Source: Achromobacter xylosoxidans (GTDB lineage: Bacteria; Pseudomonadota; Gammaproteobacteria; Burkholderiales; Burkholderiaceae_B). From it: a DNA stretch of 64,000 nt. Positions 16,571-26,052 of this stretch are shown one piece after another. Under the pieces are notes generated by a model. The model searched no databases, was not told the origin of the DNA, and saw only the letters and a program-made list of their open reading frames with translations. Location: NCBI RefSeq assembly GCF_001457475.1, contig NZ_LN831029.1, positions 1,426,001-1,490,000 on the forward strand, written 5' to 3'. Positions within the stretch are counted from its first letter, which is position 1, and each line of letters opens with the position of its first letter. The position numbers and the translations under genes were made by a program.

Positions 16571-16676
16571 GCGGCCGGGGTTGATTCAGGCGTGGTCGTG
16601 CGGCGGCGTCAGCCATGCAAGGGGCATGTTTCTTGCTGGCGCGGCGTTACACCAATTCGACTTTCGCGAGGCAGAC

Positions 16677-18206
16677 ATGGCCCCTCAAATTCCCTCCGAC
16701 GAGCGCTACCGGCTGTTGGTGGACGCGGTGATGGACTATGCCATCTACCTCTTGGACGCCAACGGCCTGGTGAGCAGCTGGAACCCCGGGGCCGAGCGTT
16801 TCAAGGGCTACGCCGAGCACGAAATCCTGGGGCAGCACTTCTCCGTCTTCTACACCGAAGAGGATCGCGCCGCCGGCGCGCCCGAGCGCGCCCTGGAAAC
16901 GGCATTGCGCGCTGGACGGTTCGAAACCGAAGGCTGGCGGGTGCGCAAGGATGGCAGCCGCTTCTGGTGCAGCGCGGTGATCGATCCGATCCACGACGGC
17001 CAGGGTCGGCTGGTGGGCTTTGCCAAGATCACCCGGGACATCACCGAACAAACGCTGCGCCGCGAGGAATCCCAGGCCGCGCGCGATGCCATGCACCAGG
17101 CCCAGCGAATGGAGGCCATCGGCCGCCTGACGGGCGGGGTGGCGCACGACTTCAATAATTTCCTGACCGCCATCCGGTTTTCCGCCGAGTTCATGAAGCG
17201 GTCCCCGGACCTGCCGGCCTCGGCCACGCGTTACCTCGGAATCATCATCGATACGACCGAGCGTGCCGCGCAGCTGACCCGCAAGCTGCTGGCGTATGCC
17301 AGGAAGCAGCCGCTGCAGCCGCATGTGTTCGATGTGCGCGAAACCCTGGCGTCGTTGCGTCAGTTGTTCGAAGCGTCGCTGGGGTCGAGCATCGCCCTGA
17401 GCTATGAACTCGGGCCGGGCAATTGCACGATTTCCGCGGACCCGGGCCAGCTGGAATCGGCCTTGCTCAATCTCGTGATCAATGCGCGCGATGCGATGCC
17501 CGCGGGCGGGCAGCTGACGATATCGGTGCGGCACGTCGATGGCAGGCCCGCCGCGAACGGCGCTCCCGGCCAACCCGGGCCGCAGGTGGCGCTATCGGTA
17601 CAGGACACCGGGGTCGGCATTGCCGACGATGTGGTGGCGCATGTCTTCGAGCCGTTCTTTTCCACCAAGAGCAAGCACCAGAATTCGGGGTTGGGGCTGA
17701 GCCAGGTCCAGGGCTTCGTGCGGCAATCGGGCGGCGATGTCGCGGTGCGCAGTAAAGTCGGGCAGGGCACGACGTTCACGCTGTACCTGCCCGCCGCGAC
17801 GGCGGCCAGCGCGGTGGCCGGGCCGGTCGACGCGGACGTCGCCGCCCGGGTCACGACGCGCAAGGCCGTCCTGCTGGTCGAGGACAACCGCATGGTCGGC
17901 GAGGTCGTGTCGACCTTGCTGACCGATCTTGGCCAGGACCTGACCTGGGCCACCGATGCCGAGAGCGCGTTGCGCATGTTGCAAGAGAAGCAGGGGCGTT
18001 TCGATATCGCCATCCTCGACATCGTGTTGCCCGGCATGGACGGGGTGCAATTGGCTGAAATGATCAAGGCGCAATGGCCGGCGATACGGGTGGTGCTGGC
18101 AACCGGTTACAGTGAAGCGTTGGCGGGGCGCGATGCCGGGGCGCTGGAGGTCATGCAGAAGCCTTATTCGATCGAAGCCCTGACGCGGCTGTTGGCCGCG
18201 CATTAG
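16677..18206 (+). CDS. soluble PAS hybrid sensor histidine kinase with receiver
   Basis: A 509-residue cytoplasmic kinase without membrane helices. A PAS domain spans about residues 8-125 (YRLLVDAVMDYAIYLLDANG, AKITRDITEQ). The HisKA-type H-box carries His157 in GGVAHDFNN, a pattern typical of PAS-linked hybrid kinases. The HATPase follows at about 260-385 (LVINARDAMP, DTGVGIADDV, GLGLSQVQGF). A C-terminal receiver has phospho-acceptor Asp448 in ILDIVLPGMDG. The domain order suggests a phosphorelay from an internal signal (light, redox or a small ligand bound by PAS; the FKGYAEHEILGQHFS segment resembles PAS domains of photoreceptor-like kinases). A second kinase gene follows 37 bp downstream. 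Confidence 0.92.
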   Translation: MAPQIPSDERYRLLVDAVMDYAIYLLDANGLVSSWNPGAERFKGYAEHEILGQHFSVFYTEEDRAAGAPERALETALRAGRFETEGWRVRKDGSRFWCSAVIDPIHDGQGRLVGFAKITRDITEQTLRREESQAARDAMHQAQRMEAIGRLTGGVAHDFNNFLTAIRFSAEFMKRSPDLPASATRYLGIIIDTTERAAQLTRKLLAYARKQPLQPHVFDVRETLASLRQLFEASLGSSIALSYELGPGNCTISADPGQLESALLNLVINARDAMPAGGQLTISVRHVDGRPAANGAPGQPGPQVALSVQDTGVGIADDVVAHVFEPFFSTKSKHQNSGLGLSQVQGFVRQSGGDVAVRSKVGQGTTFTLYLPAATAASAVAGPVDADVAARVTTRKAVLLVEDNRMVGEVVSTLLTDLGQDLTWATDAESALRMLQEKQGRFDIAILDIVLPGMDGVQLAEMIKAQWPAIRVVLATGYSEALAGRDAGALEVMQKPYSIEALTRLLAAH

Positions 18207-18243
18207 TGCGTCCGGCGCGCACGCTTCATCCATGGAGACCGAT

Positions 18244-19374
18244 ATGGACCTGGCGGATTTCATCGAAGCCAATCTGGAAGCCCTGATCGACGACTGGGTG
18301 GAATATGCCATGGTGCTGAACCAGGGCAAGCACCGGCTTACGGCCGTCGAGTTGCGCAATTCAGGCGCCGAGCTGCTGACCAGGGTGGCCGCCAACATGC
18401 GCCAGGCGCAGACTCCCCTGCAGCAGCGGCAAAAATCGCATGGCGCCAAGCGCGAACAGGACAGCGCCTTTGACACCGTTTCCATGTTGCACGCCGACGA
18501 CCGCCTGTCACAGGGGTTCGGCATCAATGAAGTGCTGGCGGAATACCGGGCGCTGCGCGCCAGCGTGTTGCGCCGGTGGGAACACAGCGCGCTCGCCGGT
18601 CCGCAGGCCTTTCAGGAAATGATCCGCTTCAATGAGGCGATCGACCAGGGCTTGACCGAGTCGGTCCGCCAGTTTTCCGAGCGCACCGAACGCATCCGCG
18701 ACCTGTTCGCCGGCGTGCTGGCGCATGACCTGCGATCGCCGCTGGGCGTGTTGCTCAATTCCGCGGAGATCCTGTCGCGCGACCGCAATCTCTCGCCGGC
18801 CAGTATCCGTGCCACTTCGTACGTGCAGCGCAGCGCGGTGCGCATGAAGTGGATGATCGATGACCTGCTGGTGTTCGCGCGGACGCGGCTGGGCAGTGTG
18901 TTGCCGGTGGCGCTTTCCGAGCAGGACCTGGCGCGGATATGCCGCCACGCGGCTGAGGAGATCGGCGCGCTCTACCCGGAGGCCGTGATCCGCGTCGAGT
19001 GCCCGGAGAACCTGATTGTCCGCTGCGATCCCGGACGTATCGGCCAACTGTTGTTCAATCTGCTGTCCAATGCCGCTCGCTATGGCGCGGGCGAGATCGA
19101 GTTGACGGCAATGGCCGAGCCGGCCGGTTGGGTGTGGCTGGAAGTGGCGAACGAAGGCCCGCCGATTCCGCGACGCGCCCTGCCCACGCTGTTCGACCCG
19201 CTGACGCGGGTCAGCAGCGCCACGGGCAGGACTGGCATGGCGGCGGGAATCGGCCTGGGCCTGTATATATGCCGGTGCATCGCCACGGCCCATCAAGGCG
19301 TCATCGACGTCAGGTCGGGCGAGGATCGCACCGTTTTCACGCTGCGGATGCCAGTCGCGCCCCAGGCATCCTGA
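18244..19374 (+). CDS. sensor histidine kinase with RsbRD-like N-terminal helical domain
   Basis: A 376-residue soluble kinase. Residues 1-145 form an all-helical module (FIEANLEALIDDWVEYA, RLSQGFGINEVLAEYRALRA) resembling RsbR/RsbT-type N-terminal domains. HisKA follows with His161 in GVLAHDLRSPLGVLL. The HATPase runs to about 370 (NLLSNAARYG, GIGLGLYICRCIA). ATG 18244 is preferred over 18232 because GGAGAC lies at proper distance from it. It follows the hybrid kinase by 37 bp and the two are likely co-transcribed. No DNA-binding regulator is encoded nearby, so the output is probably a phosphorelay to a distant protein or to the receiver protein at 14906-15406. Confidence 0.88.
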   Translation: MDLADFIEANLEALIDDWVEYAMVLNQGKHRLTAVELRNSGAELLTRVAANMRQAQTPLQQRQKSHGAKREQDSAFDTVSMLHADDRLSQGFGINEVLAEYRALRASVLRRWEHSALAGPQAFQEMIRFNEAIDQGLTESVRQFSERTERIRDLFAGVLAHDLRSPLGVLLNSAEILSRDRNLSPASIRATSYVQRSAVRMKWMIDDLLVFARTRLGSVLPVALSEQDLARICRHAAEEIGALYPEAVIRVECPENLIVRCDPGRIGQLLFNLLSNAARYGAGEIELTAMAEPAGWVWLEVANEGPPIPRRALPTLFDPLTRVSSATGRTGMAAGIGLGLYICRCIATAHQGVIDVRSGEDRTVFTLRMPVAPQAS

Positions 19375-19458
19375 CGCGCCGGCTCGGCCCGCGCATGCGG
19401 CCATGCCGCGCCGTGCCAAAATCGGCGTTTCCCATTCCCTCCCGATCCGAGGAATACC

Positions 19459-19809
19459 ATGCCGATCCGCTCCTGCCGCGCCCTGGGCGCCGGTGCCATG
19501 GCCTTGGCCCTGCTGGCTGGCTGCAACAAGAAGACGGAGTATCCGCCCGAGGTGCAACGCACCACCTACAACTCCTGCATGCAGGGTTTCAAGGCCAAGG
19601 CGCCGGCCGCCGCGCGCGACGTCGACGCCAAGGCCAAGGACTATTGCCAGTGCGTGCTGGACGGACTGCAGGCGAAAGTGCCATTGGAGGATTTCCTGCG
19701 TTATGACCAGTTGCTGGCTTCGGGGGCGGCCCATGCCGAGGCCGAGTTGCGCGGCGGACGGGTGATGACGGTGGTGAACGCCTGCCTGGAGCGCATGCCG
19801 CGCTCCTAG
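19459..19809 (+). CDS. small predicted lipoprotein
   Basis: A 116-residue protein with a lipoprotein signal peptide: basic start, hydrophobic core ALGAGAMALALL, lipobox LLAGC with Cys22. The mature part is helical, with three further cysteines (SCMQGF, YCQCVLDGL) and another near the end (NACLERM), so disulfides are likely. Family not recognised. It probably sits at the outer or inner membrane. It stands alone after the kinase genes and its stop is 13 bp from the end of convergent norR. Confidence 0.8.
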   Translation: MPIRSCRALGAGAMALALLAGCNKKTEYPPEVQRTTYNSCMQGFKAKAPAAARDVDAKAKDYCQCVLDGLQAKVPLEDFLRYDQLLASGAAHAEAELRGGRVMTVVNACLERMPRS

Positions 19810-19822
19810 CTGGCTAGCAGGC

Positions 19823-21343
19823 TCAGTCCTTCAGGCCGAGACGGCGCGCCAGCTTGTGCAGGTTGCTGGAATCGATGTCGAGCGCCCGCGCGGCGCCGGC
19901 CCAACTGCCCTGGTGCGCGTCCAGGGCGCGCCGGATCGCCTGGCGCTGGCAGGCATCGACCGCGGCCCGCAGGGTCTGGGCGGCGCCGGCCGGCAAGGCG
20001 GGCGCTTCGGGCGGGGGCGCGGGCATGGCGACATCGTCCAGGTCCAGCAGGCCGGGGCCCAGCGTGACGATCTCGTTGCGATGGGCGCCGTGGCTCACGG
20101 CCTTGATGGCGGCGCGGCTGATGACATGTTCCAGTTCGCGCACGTTGCCGGGCCAGCGGTAGCGGCTGAGCATGTCCTCGGCCTCGGGCGACAGGCGCAG
20201 GCTGCGCAGCCCCAGCCGCGCGCGGTTCAGTTCCAGGTAGCGGCCGGCCAGCAGCAGCACGTCGCGGCCGCGCTCGCGCAGCGGCGGGATCGGCACCGGA
20301 TAGACCGAGAGCCGGTGATACAGGTCGGCGCGGAAATCGCCCTGGCGCACGCGATCGCGCAGGTCGCGGTTGGTGGCCGCGACGATGCGCACGTCGACCG
20401 TGCGCGGGCGGTCGTCGCCCAGCCGCTGGATTTCGCCGTTCTGCAGAGTGCGCAGCAGCTTGGCCTGCACCGCCAGCGGCAATTCGCCGACCTCGTCCAG
20501 GAACAGCGTGCCGCCGTTGGCGGCTTCGAAACGGCCCGGCCGCTCGGTCAGCGCTCCCGAGAATGCGCCCTTGGCATGGCCGAACAGTTCGCTTTCGGCC
20601 AGCGATTCGGGCAGGGCGGCACAGTTCACGTGCACCAGCGGCTTGCCGCGGCGGCGCGATTGGCGATGCACGCGATGCGCGAACAACTCCTTGCCGACGC
20701 CGGTTTCGCCCAGCAGCAGGATGGGCAGTTCGGAGTCCGCCACCACCTCGATCTCGTGCAGCAGGCGGGCGATGGCCTCGCTCTGCCCGAGGATCTCGCT
20801 GTCATCGGCCAGCGCGCTGTCGGCCGGCAGCGCGCCGCGGGCCACGCGCAGCGCGCGGGTTTCGGCCTCCAGGCGCGTCACGCGCAGGGCGGCCTCGACC
20901 AGCACGATCATGTCGCGCAGATCCGATTGCGCCTCGGCGTCGAAGGTGCCGACCTCCAGCGCGTCCAGCGTCAGTACGCCCCAGGGCTGGCCTTCGATAT
21001 GCAGGCTGGTGCCCATGCAGTCGTGCACCGGCAGCGGTTCGCCGGCCATGCCGTTGATCAGCCCGTCGTAGGGATCGGGCAGGGTGCTGTCGTGATGGAA
21101 ACAGGTGACGCCGCGGCGCGCCAGGATGGCGGCCAGCCGCGGGTGCTGCTGGACCGCGAAGCGGCGGCCCAGCGCATCCTGGGTCAGGCCATCGACGGCG
21201 ACCGGCCGCAGGTGGTCGGCCTCCAGTTGCAACAGGGCGACCGCGCCACAGCGGAAATGGGCGCGCAGGCCGGCCGCCAGCCGCTGCAGGCGGACGGCGG
21301 CGGGCAGGTCCACGACCAGGTCGGTAAGCAACAGGTTCTGCAT
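19823..21343 (-). CDS. norR: NorR, nitric-oxide-sensing sigma-54 activator
   Basis: A 506-residue bacterial enhancer-binding protein. An N-terminal GAF domain (residues about 20-160) binds a mononuclear iron that senses NO; Cys109 and the nearby Asp residues (LPDPYDGLI) could be ligands as in E. coli NorR. The AAA+ domain spans about 185-415, with Walker A GETGVGKE at 212-219, the sigma-54 contact loop as GAFSGA at 259-264, and Walker B GGTLFLDEVG. A Fis-type helix-turn-helix ends the protein (SWAGAARALDIDSSNLHKLA). It is divergent from a YtfE/RIC gene, with three GT-N7-AC boxes and a sigma-54 promoter between them, matching the Ralstonia NorR-norA arrangement. Confidence 0.95.
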   Translation of the reverse strand: MQNLLLTDLVVDLPAAVRLQRLAAGLRAHFRCGAVALLQLEADHLRPVAVDGLTQDALGRRFAVQQHPRLAAILARRGVTCFHHDSTLPDPYDGLINGMAGEPLPVHDCMGTSLHIEGQPWGVLTLDALEVGTFDAEAQSDLRDMIVLVEAALRVTRLEAETRALRVARGALPADSALADDSEILGQSEAIARLLHEIEVVADSELPILLLGETGVGKELFAHRVHRQSRRRGKPLVHVNCAALPESLAESELFGHAKGAFSGALTERPGRFEAANGGTLFLDEVGELPLAVQAKLLRTLQNGEIQRLGDDRPRTVDVRIVAATNRDLRDRVRQGDFRADLYHRLSVYPVPIPPLRERGRDVLLLAGRYLELNRARLGLRSLRLSPEAEDMLSRYRWPGNVRELEHVISRAAIKAVSHGAHRNEIVTLGPGLLDLDDVAMPAPPPEAPALPAGAAQTLRAAVDACQRQAIRRALDAHQGSWAGAARALDIDSSNLHKLARRLGLKD

Positions 21344-21345
21344 GG

Positions 21346-21400
21346 GTCAATCGTACCCTTGGGGGTGATAAATACCGCAAGCGCGCCGGGTGGTTTTTAC
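21346..21400 (+). promoter_or_regulatory. three NorR-type enhancer boxes (GT-N7-AC)
   Basis: Three boxes fitting the NorR recognition pattern GT-N7-AC occur at 21346-21356 (GTCAATCGTAC), 21365-21375 (GTGATAAATAC) and 21390-21400 (GTGGTTTTTAC). They fill the space directly upstream of the norR start codon. Three boxes is the number required by NorR in E. coli and Ralstonia. The first lies 3 bp upstream of the norR ATG, so NorR binding may also limit its own expression. Confidence 0.8.
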
Positions 21401-21440
21401 CCTTTAATTTTCAAATCATTGATTTGGCGCAAGTTTTTCC

Positions 21441-21456
21441 TGGCACGGATCTCGCT
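21441..21456 (+). promoter_or_regulatory. sigma-54 promoter for the YtfE/RIC gene
   Basis: TGGCACGGATCTCGCT matches the -24/-12 consensus TGGCACG-N4-TTGCW with one mismatch in the -12 element. It lies 40 bp downstream of the last NorR box and 37 bp upstream of the ytfE start codon, the expected order of enhancer, promoter and gene. Confidence 0.75.
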
Positions 21457-21493
21457 ACTGATCAGACACCCTCATGAAGCATGGAGAAACGCG

Positions 21494-22174
21494 ATGAGCA
21501 TGGTTGAACAGTCCCTGGGCCAGCTGGCCCGCAGCATTCCCGGCGCCACCCAGGTGTTTCACGAATATCAATTGGATTTTTGCTGTGGCGGCAAGAAAAG
21601 CCTGGCCGAGGCCGCGGCGCAACGGTCACTGGATGCGAGCCAGATCGAGGCGCGGCTGCTGGCGCTGGCCGGCGCGGCCTCGGACGAGCGCGACTGGAGC
21701 CAGGCAAGCCCGGCCGACCTGATCGATCACATCCTGGCGCGCTATCACGAGGTGCACCGGCAGCAGCTGCCCGAATTGATCCGGCTGGCGATGAAGGTGG
21801 AACAGGTGCATGCGGACAGTCCCGACTGCCCCACCGGACTGGCCGATCACCTGCGCGATATGCACCAGGAACTGGAAAGCCACATGCAGAAGGAGGAACA
21901 GGTGCTGTTCCCGATGCTGGCGCGCGGCCATGGCGCCATGGCGGTCATGCCCATCACCATGATGCGCATGGAGCATGATGACCACGGTGTGGCGCTGGAG
22001 CGCCTGATGGCCCTGACGCATGACCTGACGCTGCCACGCGCCGCCTGCAACACCTGGCGCGCGCTGTACCTGGGCATCGGCACGTTCAAGCAGGACCTGA
22101 TGGCCCACATCCACCTGGAAAACAACATCCTGTTCGAGAACGCCGAGGCCGAGGCGGTCCGCCCGCGCGGCTAG
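21494..22174 (+). CDS. ytfE: iron-sulfur cluster repair di-iron protein (YtfE/RIC/NorA)
   Basis: A 226-residue protein. The N-terminal ScdA_N-like segment has the paired cysteines DFCCGGKK (Cys30, Cys31). A hemerythrin-like four-helix bundle has spaced His/Glu ligands ([60 protein letters not shown]). YtfE/RIC proteins repair or deliver iron to nitrosatively damaged Fe-S clusters; the Ralstonia homologue NorA is produced with an NO reductase. Here no NO reductase gene follows. Expression should be NorR- and sigma-54-dependent. The ATG 21494 has GGAGA upstream. The gene converges on a DUF1272 gene. Confidence 0.95.
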   Translation: MSMVEQSLGQLARSIPGATQVFHEYQLDFCCGGKKSLAEAAAQRSLDASQIEARLLALAGAASDERDWSQASPADLIDHILARYHEVHRQQLPELIRLAMKVEQVHADSPDCPTGLADHLRDMHQELESHMQKEEQVLFPMLARGHGAMAVMPITMMRMEHDDHGVALERLMALTHDLTLPRAACNTWRALYLGIGTFKQDLMAHIHLENNILFENAEAEAVRPRG

Positions 22175-22191
22175 TCGGCGCCGCCAGCACG

Positions 22192-22219
22192 GCCGGCGCG
22201 CGGACACATGCGCGCCGGC
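22192..22219. terminator. hairpin between convergent genes (possible bidirectional terminator)
   Basis: A perfect 10-bp stem GCCGGCGCGC / GCGCGCCGGC with an 8-nt loop lies between the ends of ytfE and the DUF1272 gene. There is no T-run on either side, so a Rho-independent role is uncertain. Confidence 0.4.
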
Positions 22220-22271
22220 TCCCTGGCCCGCCGTGGCGGCGACGGATGCGCGGCGCGTGGGCCCGGCGGTT

Positions 22272-22580
22272 TCAGCGGTCCTGTGGCGGGATGCCGCGCA
22301 GCGCCTGCCGCAGCGCGGCGTGGGCGGCCAGGTCGGCCGGCCGGTGCTTGCGCTCGGCCGCCGCCGGATACCTGCCCAGGAAATTGCCATTGCGCCGGTC
22401 GGTGGCGGGGCGCACCGGCCGCGGCGCAAAGCCGCCGCCGCAATTCGGGCAGACGTTGCCGAGCACCTCGTCGGCGCAGCGCGCGCAGAAGGTGCATTCA
22501 AAGCTGCAGATGCGGGCCTCGGTCGAGGCCGGCGGCAGGTCGGCGTCACAATGTTCACAGCTGGGGCGCAATTCGAGCAT
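22272..22580 (-). CDS. DUF1272-family cysteine-rich protein
   Basis: A 102-residue protein opening with eight cysteines in pairs (Cys8/11, 25/29, 32/35, 44/47: [23 protein letters not shown]). This is the treble-clef/zinc-ribbon pattern of DUF1272 (COG3813). The function of the family is unknown; zinc binding is likely. The C-terminal half is basic and Ala/Arg-rich with less conservation expected. It ends close to ytfE (convergent) and is divergent from the DUF808 gene with 163 bp between the starts. Confidence 0.85.
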   Translation of the reverse strand: MLELRPSCEHCDADLPPASTEARICSFECTFCARCADEVLGNVCPNCGGGFAPRPVRPATDRRNGNFLGRYPAAAERKHRPADLAAHAALRQALRGIPPQDR

Positions 22581-22743
22581 GGCGGTCCTCTCCGAACGGT
22601 CGGTCCGCCAGCATACCCGCGCCCCGGCGGCGCGCCCATCGCGCGCGCGGACAGGCAACGGGCGGAAACGGCCACGTCCGGCAGACCGCTCCCGGCGCGC
22701 GGACGCCTGTACACTCGGGCATCTCCACTTTGCGGAATCCGCC

Positions 22744-23655
22744 ATGGCAGGCAGCAGCTTCTTCGCATTGTTCGACGACATCGCCACCATCCTGGACGAC
22801 GTCTCCGTCATGACCAAGGTGGCGGCCAAGAAAACCGCCGGGGTGCTGGGCGACGACCTGGCGCTCAATGCGCAGCAGGTCTCGGGCGTGCCGGTCAATC
22901 GCGAACTGCCGGTGGTGTGGGCGGTGGCCAAGGGCTCGCTCATCAACAAGCTCATCCTGGTGCCATCGGCGCTGGTGATCAGCGCTTTCGCGTCCTGGGC
23001 GGTGACGCCGCTGCTGATGGCCGGCGGCCTGTTCCTGTGCTTCGAGGGCGTCGAGAAGCTGGCCCACAAGTTCCTGCCGCACGGCGAGACCGCCGAGGGC
23101 AATCACGCCGCCCGCGCCGAAGCCCTGCAGAACGCCGCGGTGGACATGGTGGCGTTCGAGCGCGACAAGATCAAGGGCGCGGTGCGCACCGACTTCATCC
23201 TGTCGGCGGAGATCATCGCCATCACCCTGGGGGCGGTGGCCGGCGCCGATCTGCTGCGCCAGACGGTGGTGCTGGCCGGCATCGCCCTGGTCATGACGGT
23301 GGGGGTCTACGGCCTGGTGGCGGGCATCGTCAAGCTCGACGACCTGGGCCTGTACCTGAGCGCCCGCCGCGCCGCGCTGGCCGCCTGGTTCGGCAAGCGC
23401 ATCGTGGCGGCCGCGCCCTACCTGATGAAGACCTTGTCGGTGGTGGGCACCGCCGCCATGTTCATGGTCGGCGGCGGCATCCTGACGCACGGCATCGCGC
23501 CGCTGGGCGCGGCCATCGAACACGTCGCGGCGGCCAGCGGCGGCGGCTTGCTGCCGCCCTTGGTGTCGACCTTGCTCAGCGCCGTGTTCGGCATCGTCGC
23601 GGGGGCGGTGACGCTGGGCGTGGTCGCTGGCGTCAAGCGCCTGTTGGGCAAATAG
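22744..23655 (+). CDS. DUF808-family inner-membrane protein (YedI-like)
   Basis: A 303-residue protein with the diagnostic start [40 protein letters not shown] (shown here in two parts: residues 4-20 and 21-43). Conserved [13 protein letters not shown] and [13 protein letters not shown] follow, and about five membrane helices fill the remainder. E. coli YedI is the type member. The function is unknown; it is an inner-membrane protein. The length is typical. No operon partner is evident: it converges on the FecA-like receptor gene with a 91-bp gap. Confidence 0.9.
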   Translation: MAGSSFFALFDDIATILDDVSVMTKVAAKKTAGVLGDDLALNAQQVSGVPVNRELPVVWAVAKGSLINKLILVPSALVISAFASWAVTPLLMAGGLFLCFEGVEKLAHKFLPHGETAEGNHAARAEALQNAAVDMVAFERDKIKGAVRTDFILSAEIIAITLGAVAGADLLRQTVVLAGIALVMTVGVYGLVAGIVKLDDLGLYLSARRAALAAWFGKRIVAAAPYLMKTLSVVGTAAMFMVGGGILTHGIAPLGAAIEHVAAASGGGLLPPLVSTLLSAVFGIVAGAVTLGVVAGVKRLLGK

Positions 23656-23746
23656 CGGCGCCGTGATCCCGCCATGAACGCGCGGGTTCAGCCCGCCGTG
23701 CCGCCGGCACATGCGCCGAAGCGGCGCCGCACGCGCCGGCGCCCGA

Positions 23747-25903
23747 TCAATACGCCAGCGACGCCTGCAGGTACACCGTGCGCGGCATGCCCACGTACTT
23801 GCCCGCGTTGTTGTCGGTGGAGCGCGTGAAGTAGCGCTTGTCGAACAGGTTCTTCACCCCCAGCGCGATGTTCAGGTTGTGCATCTGTTTGCCGAAGTCG
23901 TAGGCGGCGCGCACGTGCACCGTGCCGTAGCCCGGGATGTCGCCGTAGGCGCCGTTGGCGCTTTCCTCGGTCTGGTAGCGGGCGCCGGGATCGGGCGCGC
24001 CGGGCGACCGCTGCTTGGACTGCAGGAAAGTGTCGACATTGAAGGTCCACTGGTTGCGCGTGTAGCGCGCGCCCAGCGAGGCCACGTTGCGCGAATAGAA
24101 GGGCAGGTCGCGGCCCTCGAACACGCCGGCCTTGTAGGTGGCCTGGGTGTAGGTATAGGTGCCGTACAGCGACAGGCCCGACAGCGCCGCCGACAGTTCG
24201 CCCAGGTCGTACGACAGCCCGGTTTCCAGACCACGGTGGCGGGTGGCGCCCAGGTTGGTCCAGGCGTCCGAACCGCCATTTGTGCCGCCGCGCAACTGCA
24301 GTTCGTCGTCGAAGTCGATGTTGAACAGCGTCAGCTCGCCCTTCCAGCCGCCGCCATTGAAGTGCGTGCCGACTTCATAGGTGGTGGCCTTTTCCGGATG
24401 CAGGCCGTTGGTGGTCGAGGCGATCTGAAAGTACTGCAGCGGGCCGAATGACTGGCCGGCGTTGGCGAACACGCTCCATTGTTCGCTGACGTGGTAGACC
24501 ACCGACAGCGAGGGCAGGGGTTCTTCGGACTTGATGCTGGTATGGGGCCTGGCCGCGGGATTGGACTTGTCGTTCAGGAACGAGTCGATGAATTCATAGC
24601 GCACGCCCGGCGTGATGGTCCAGTTGCCGACATTGATGGTGTCGTCGATGTAGACCGCATGCGCCGTGGTGCCGCCGGTGCGGTATTGGTACTGCGGATT
24701 CGGGGCATCGAGCGGATCGAAGCCGCCGTCCGGCACGTAGAACGCGGTGCGCGAGGCGCGCTCGTCGCTGGCTTCCTTCAGGTAGCGGTAGCCCACGCTG
24801 ATTTCCTGCGTCACGTCGGCGCCGCGAAACAGGCGCGAATAGCGCGGCTCGATCGCGAAGGTGTGATAGTTGCGCGGGTTGAAGGTCAGGCGGCGCTTGC
24901 CGGCGTTGGCGCCGGTGCCCTCCGTTTCGATGCTGCTGCCGCGGAAGCTGTCGGTGTAGTACGTCAGCAGCTCGAACTTATTGATGCCGTCGTCGTGGTT
25001 GTAGCGGAACGAGGCGTCGGTGCGGCGGCCGGTGAAACTGTCGTACGGCCGGGTGGACTGGAACGGGTCCTCGGAATACTGCCTGGTGGTCAACCCGCCG
25101 GGCATGCCGGCGCGGCCTTCGTAGTGATGCAGCGCGGCCGACACGCTGTCGTCGGCGCCGATGCGATAGGTGCCCTTGAGCATCACGTCATCGATGTCCA
25201 CGCGGTCGTTGCTTTCACGAAAGCCGTTGCCGTGCGTGCCTGAATACAGCAGGGCGCCGCCCAGGCCCCGCTCATTGGTGCCGCCGATGAATGCGCTGGG
25301 CGAGGTCTTCACGCCGCCGTGGCTGTACATGTCGGTCTCGACCGTGGCGTCGGCGGTGAAGTCCCGCGGAATCGCGCGCGTCACGAAGTTGATGATGCCG
25401 CCCACGTTCTGCGGGCCATAGCGCACCGAGCCGGCGCCGCGCACCACGTCCACCGCCGACAAGTTGCCCAGCGACACCGGCGCCATCGACAGCTGCGGCT
25501 GGCCATAGGGCGCCACCGCCAGCGGAATGCCGTCCATCAGAATGGTCGAGCGCGGCGACAGGCGCGAGGTCAGCCCGCGCACGCCCACGTTCAGCGACAC
25601 ATCGCTGCCGCCCGTGCCATTGCTTTCCTGCACCTGCACGCCCGGCACCCGGCGCAACACATCGCGCACGTTGGTCGCGCCGGTGTCCTGGAACGACGAA
25701 CGCTCGATGATCGTGCGCGCGCCGCCATGTTCAAGCACCTTCTCTTCATTCGGGTTTTCCAGCCAGTCGCCCACGACGCTGATCGCGCCCAGGGTGTTGT
25801 CGGCGGGCGCGGCGTCTGCCGCGGTCTGCGCCTGGCTGTGGGCGGCCAGCGTCAGCATGGCCAGCGCGAGCGTCAGGCGTCGCGGGGGAAAAGGAATCGG
25901 CAT
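23747..25903 (-). CDS. TonB-dependent receptor, FecA-like without signalling domain
   Basis: A 718-residue outer-membrane receptor. The signal peptide ends near residue 25 (LAAHSQAQT). The plug is at about 45-165, with sequence close to FecA (VGVRGLTSRLSPRSTILMDG, APYGQPQLSMAPVSLGNL, VVRGAGSVRYGPQNVGG). The barrel ends LQASLAY. Unlike E. coli FecA there is no STN domain, so it transports but does not signal. ATG 25903 begins the signal peptide. Two features upstream matter: TTGGCGCCAA palindromes at 26053 and 26171, and a divergent Lrp/AsnC gene. With the Dpp-type transporter downstream this resembles the P. aeruginosa SppR-SppABCD set proposed for xenosiderophores; the ligand is not known. 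Confidence 0.93.
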   Translation of the reverse strand: MPIPFPPRRLTLALAMLTLAAHSQAQTAADAAPADNTLGAISVVGDWLENPNEEKVLEHGGARTIIERSSFQDTGATNVRDVLRRVPGVQVQESNGTGGSDVSLNVGVRGLTSRLSPRSTILMDGIPLAVAPYGQPQLSMAPVSLGNLSAVDVVRGAGSVRYGPQNVGGIINFVTRAIPRDFTADATVETDMYSHGGVKTSPSAFIGGTNERGLGGALLYSGTHGNGFRESNDRVDIDDVMLKGTYRIGADDSVSAALHHYEGRAGMPGGLTTRQYSEDPFQSTRPYDSFTGRRTDASFRYNHDDGINKFELLTYYTDSFRGSSIETEGTGANAGKRRLTFNPRNYHTFAIEPRYSRLFRGADVTQEISVGYRYLKEASDERASRTAFYVPDGGFDPLDAPNPQYQYRTGGTTAHAVYIDDTINVGNWTITPGVRYEFIDSFLNDKSNPAARPHTSIKSEEPLPSLSVVYHVSEQWSVFANAGQSFGPLQYFQIASTTNGLHPEKATTYEVGTHFNGGGWKGELTLFNIDFDDELQLRGGTNGGSDAWTNLGATRHRGLETGLSYDLGELSAALSGLSLYGTYTYTQATYKAGVFEGRDLPFYSRNVASLGARYTRNQWTFNVDTFLQSKQRSPGAPDPGARYQTEESANGAYGDIPGYGTVHVRAAYDFGKQMHNLNIALGVKNLFDKRYFTRSTDNNAGKYVGMPRTVYLQASLAY

Positions 25904-26052
25904 TGGGAGTCCAGGAAGCGGGGGAGGGCGCGCGTCATTAATACGAGCGTCAATCACATTGAGAATCTTTACGGGTCCGGCACGGACGTCAGCCAGGGTG
26001 GATGCATGAGCCGAGTAGGGCGCTGTCGGACCGGCCCGAAATATATCAAAAA

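Noticed and set aside
25930..25975. Possible Fur box before the FecA-like receptor (CACATTGAGAATCTTTAC)
   Set aside because: Only scattered matches to the consensus (TTGAGAAT); too weak compared with the site at 2114, and the operator palindromes are a better explanation for control.
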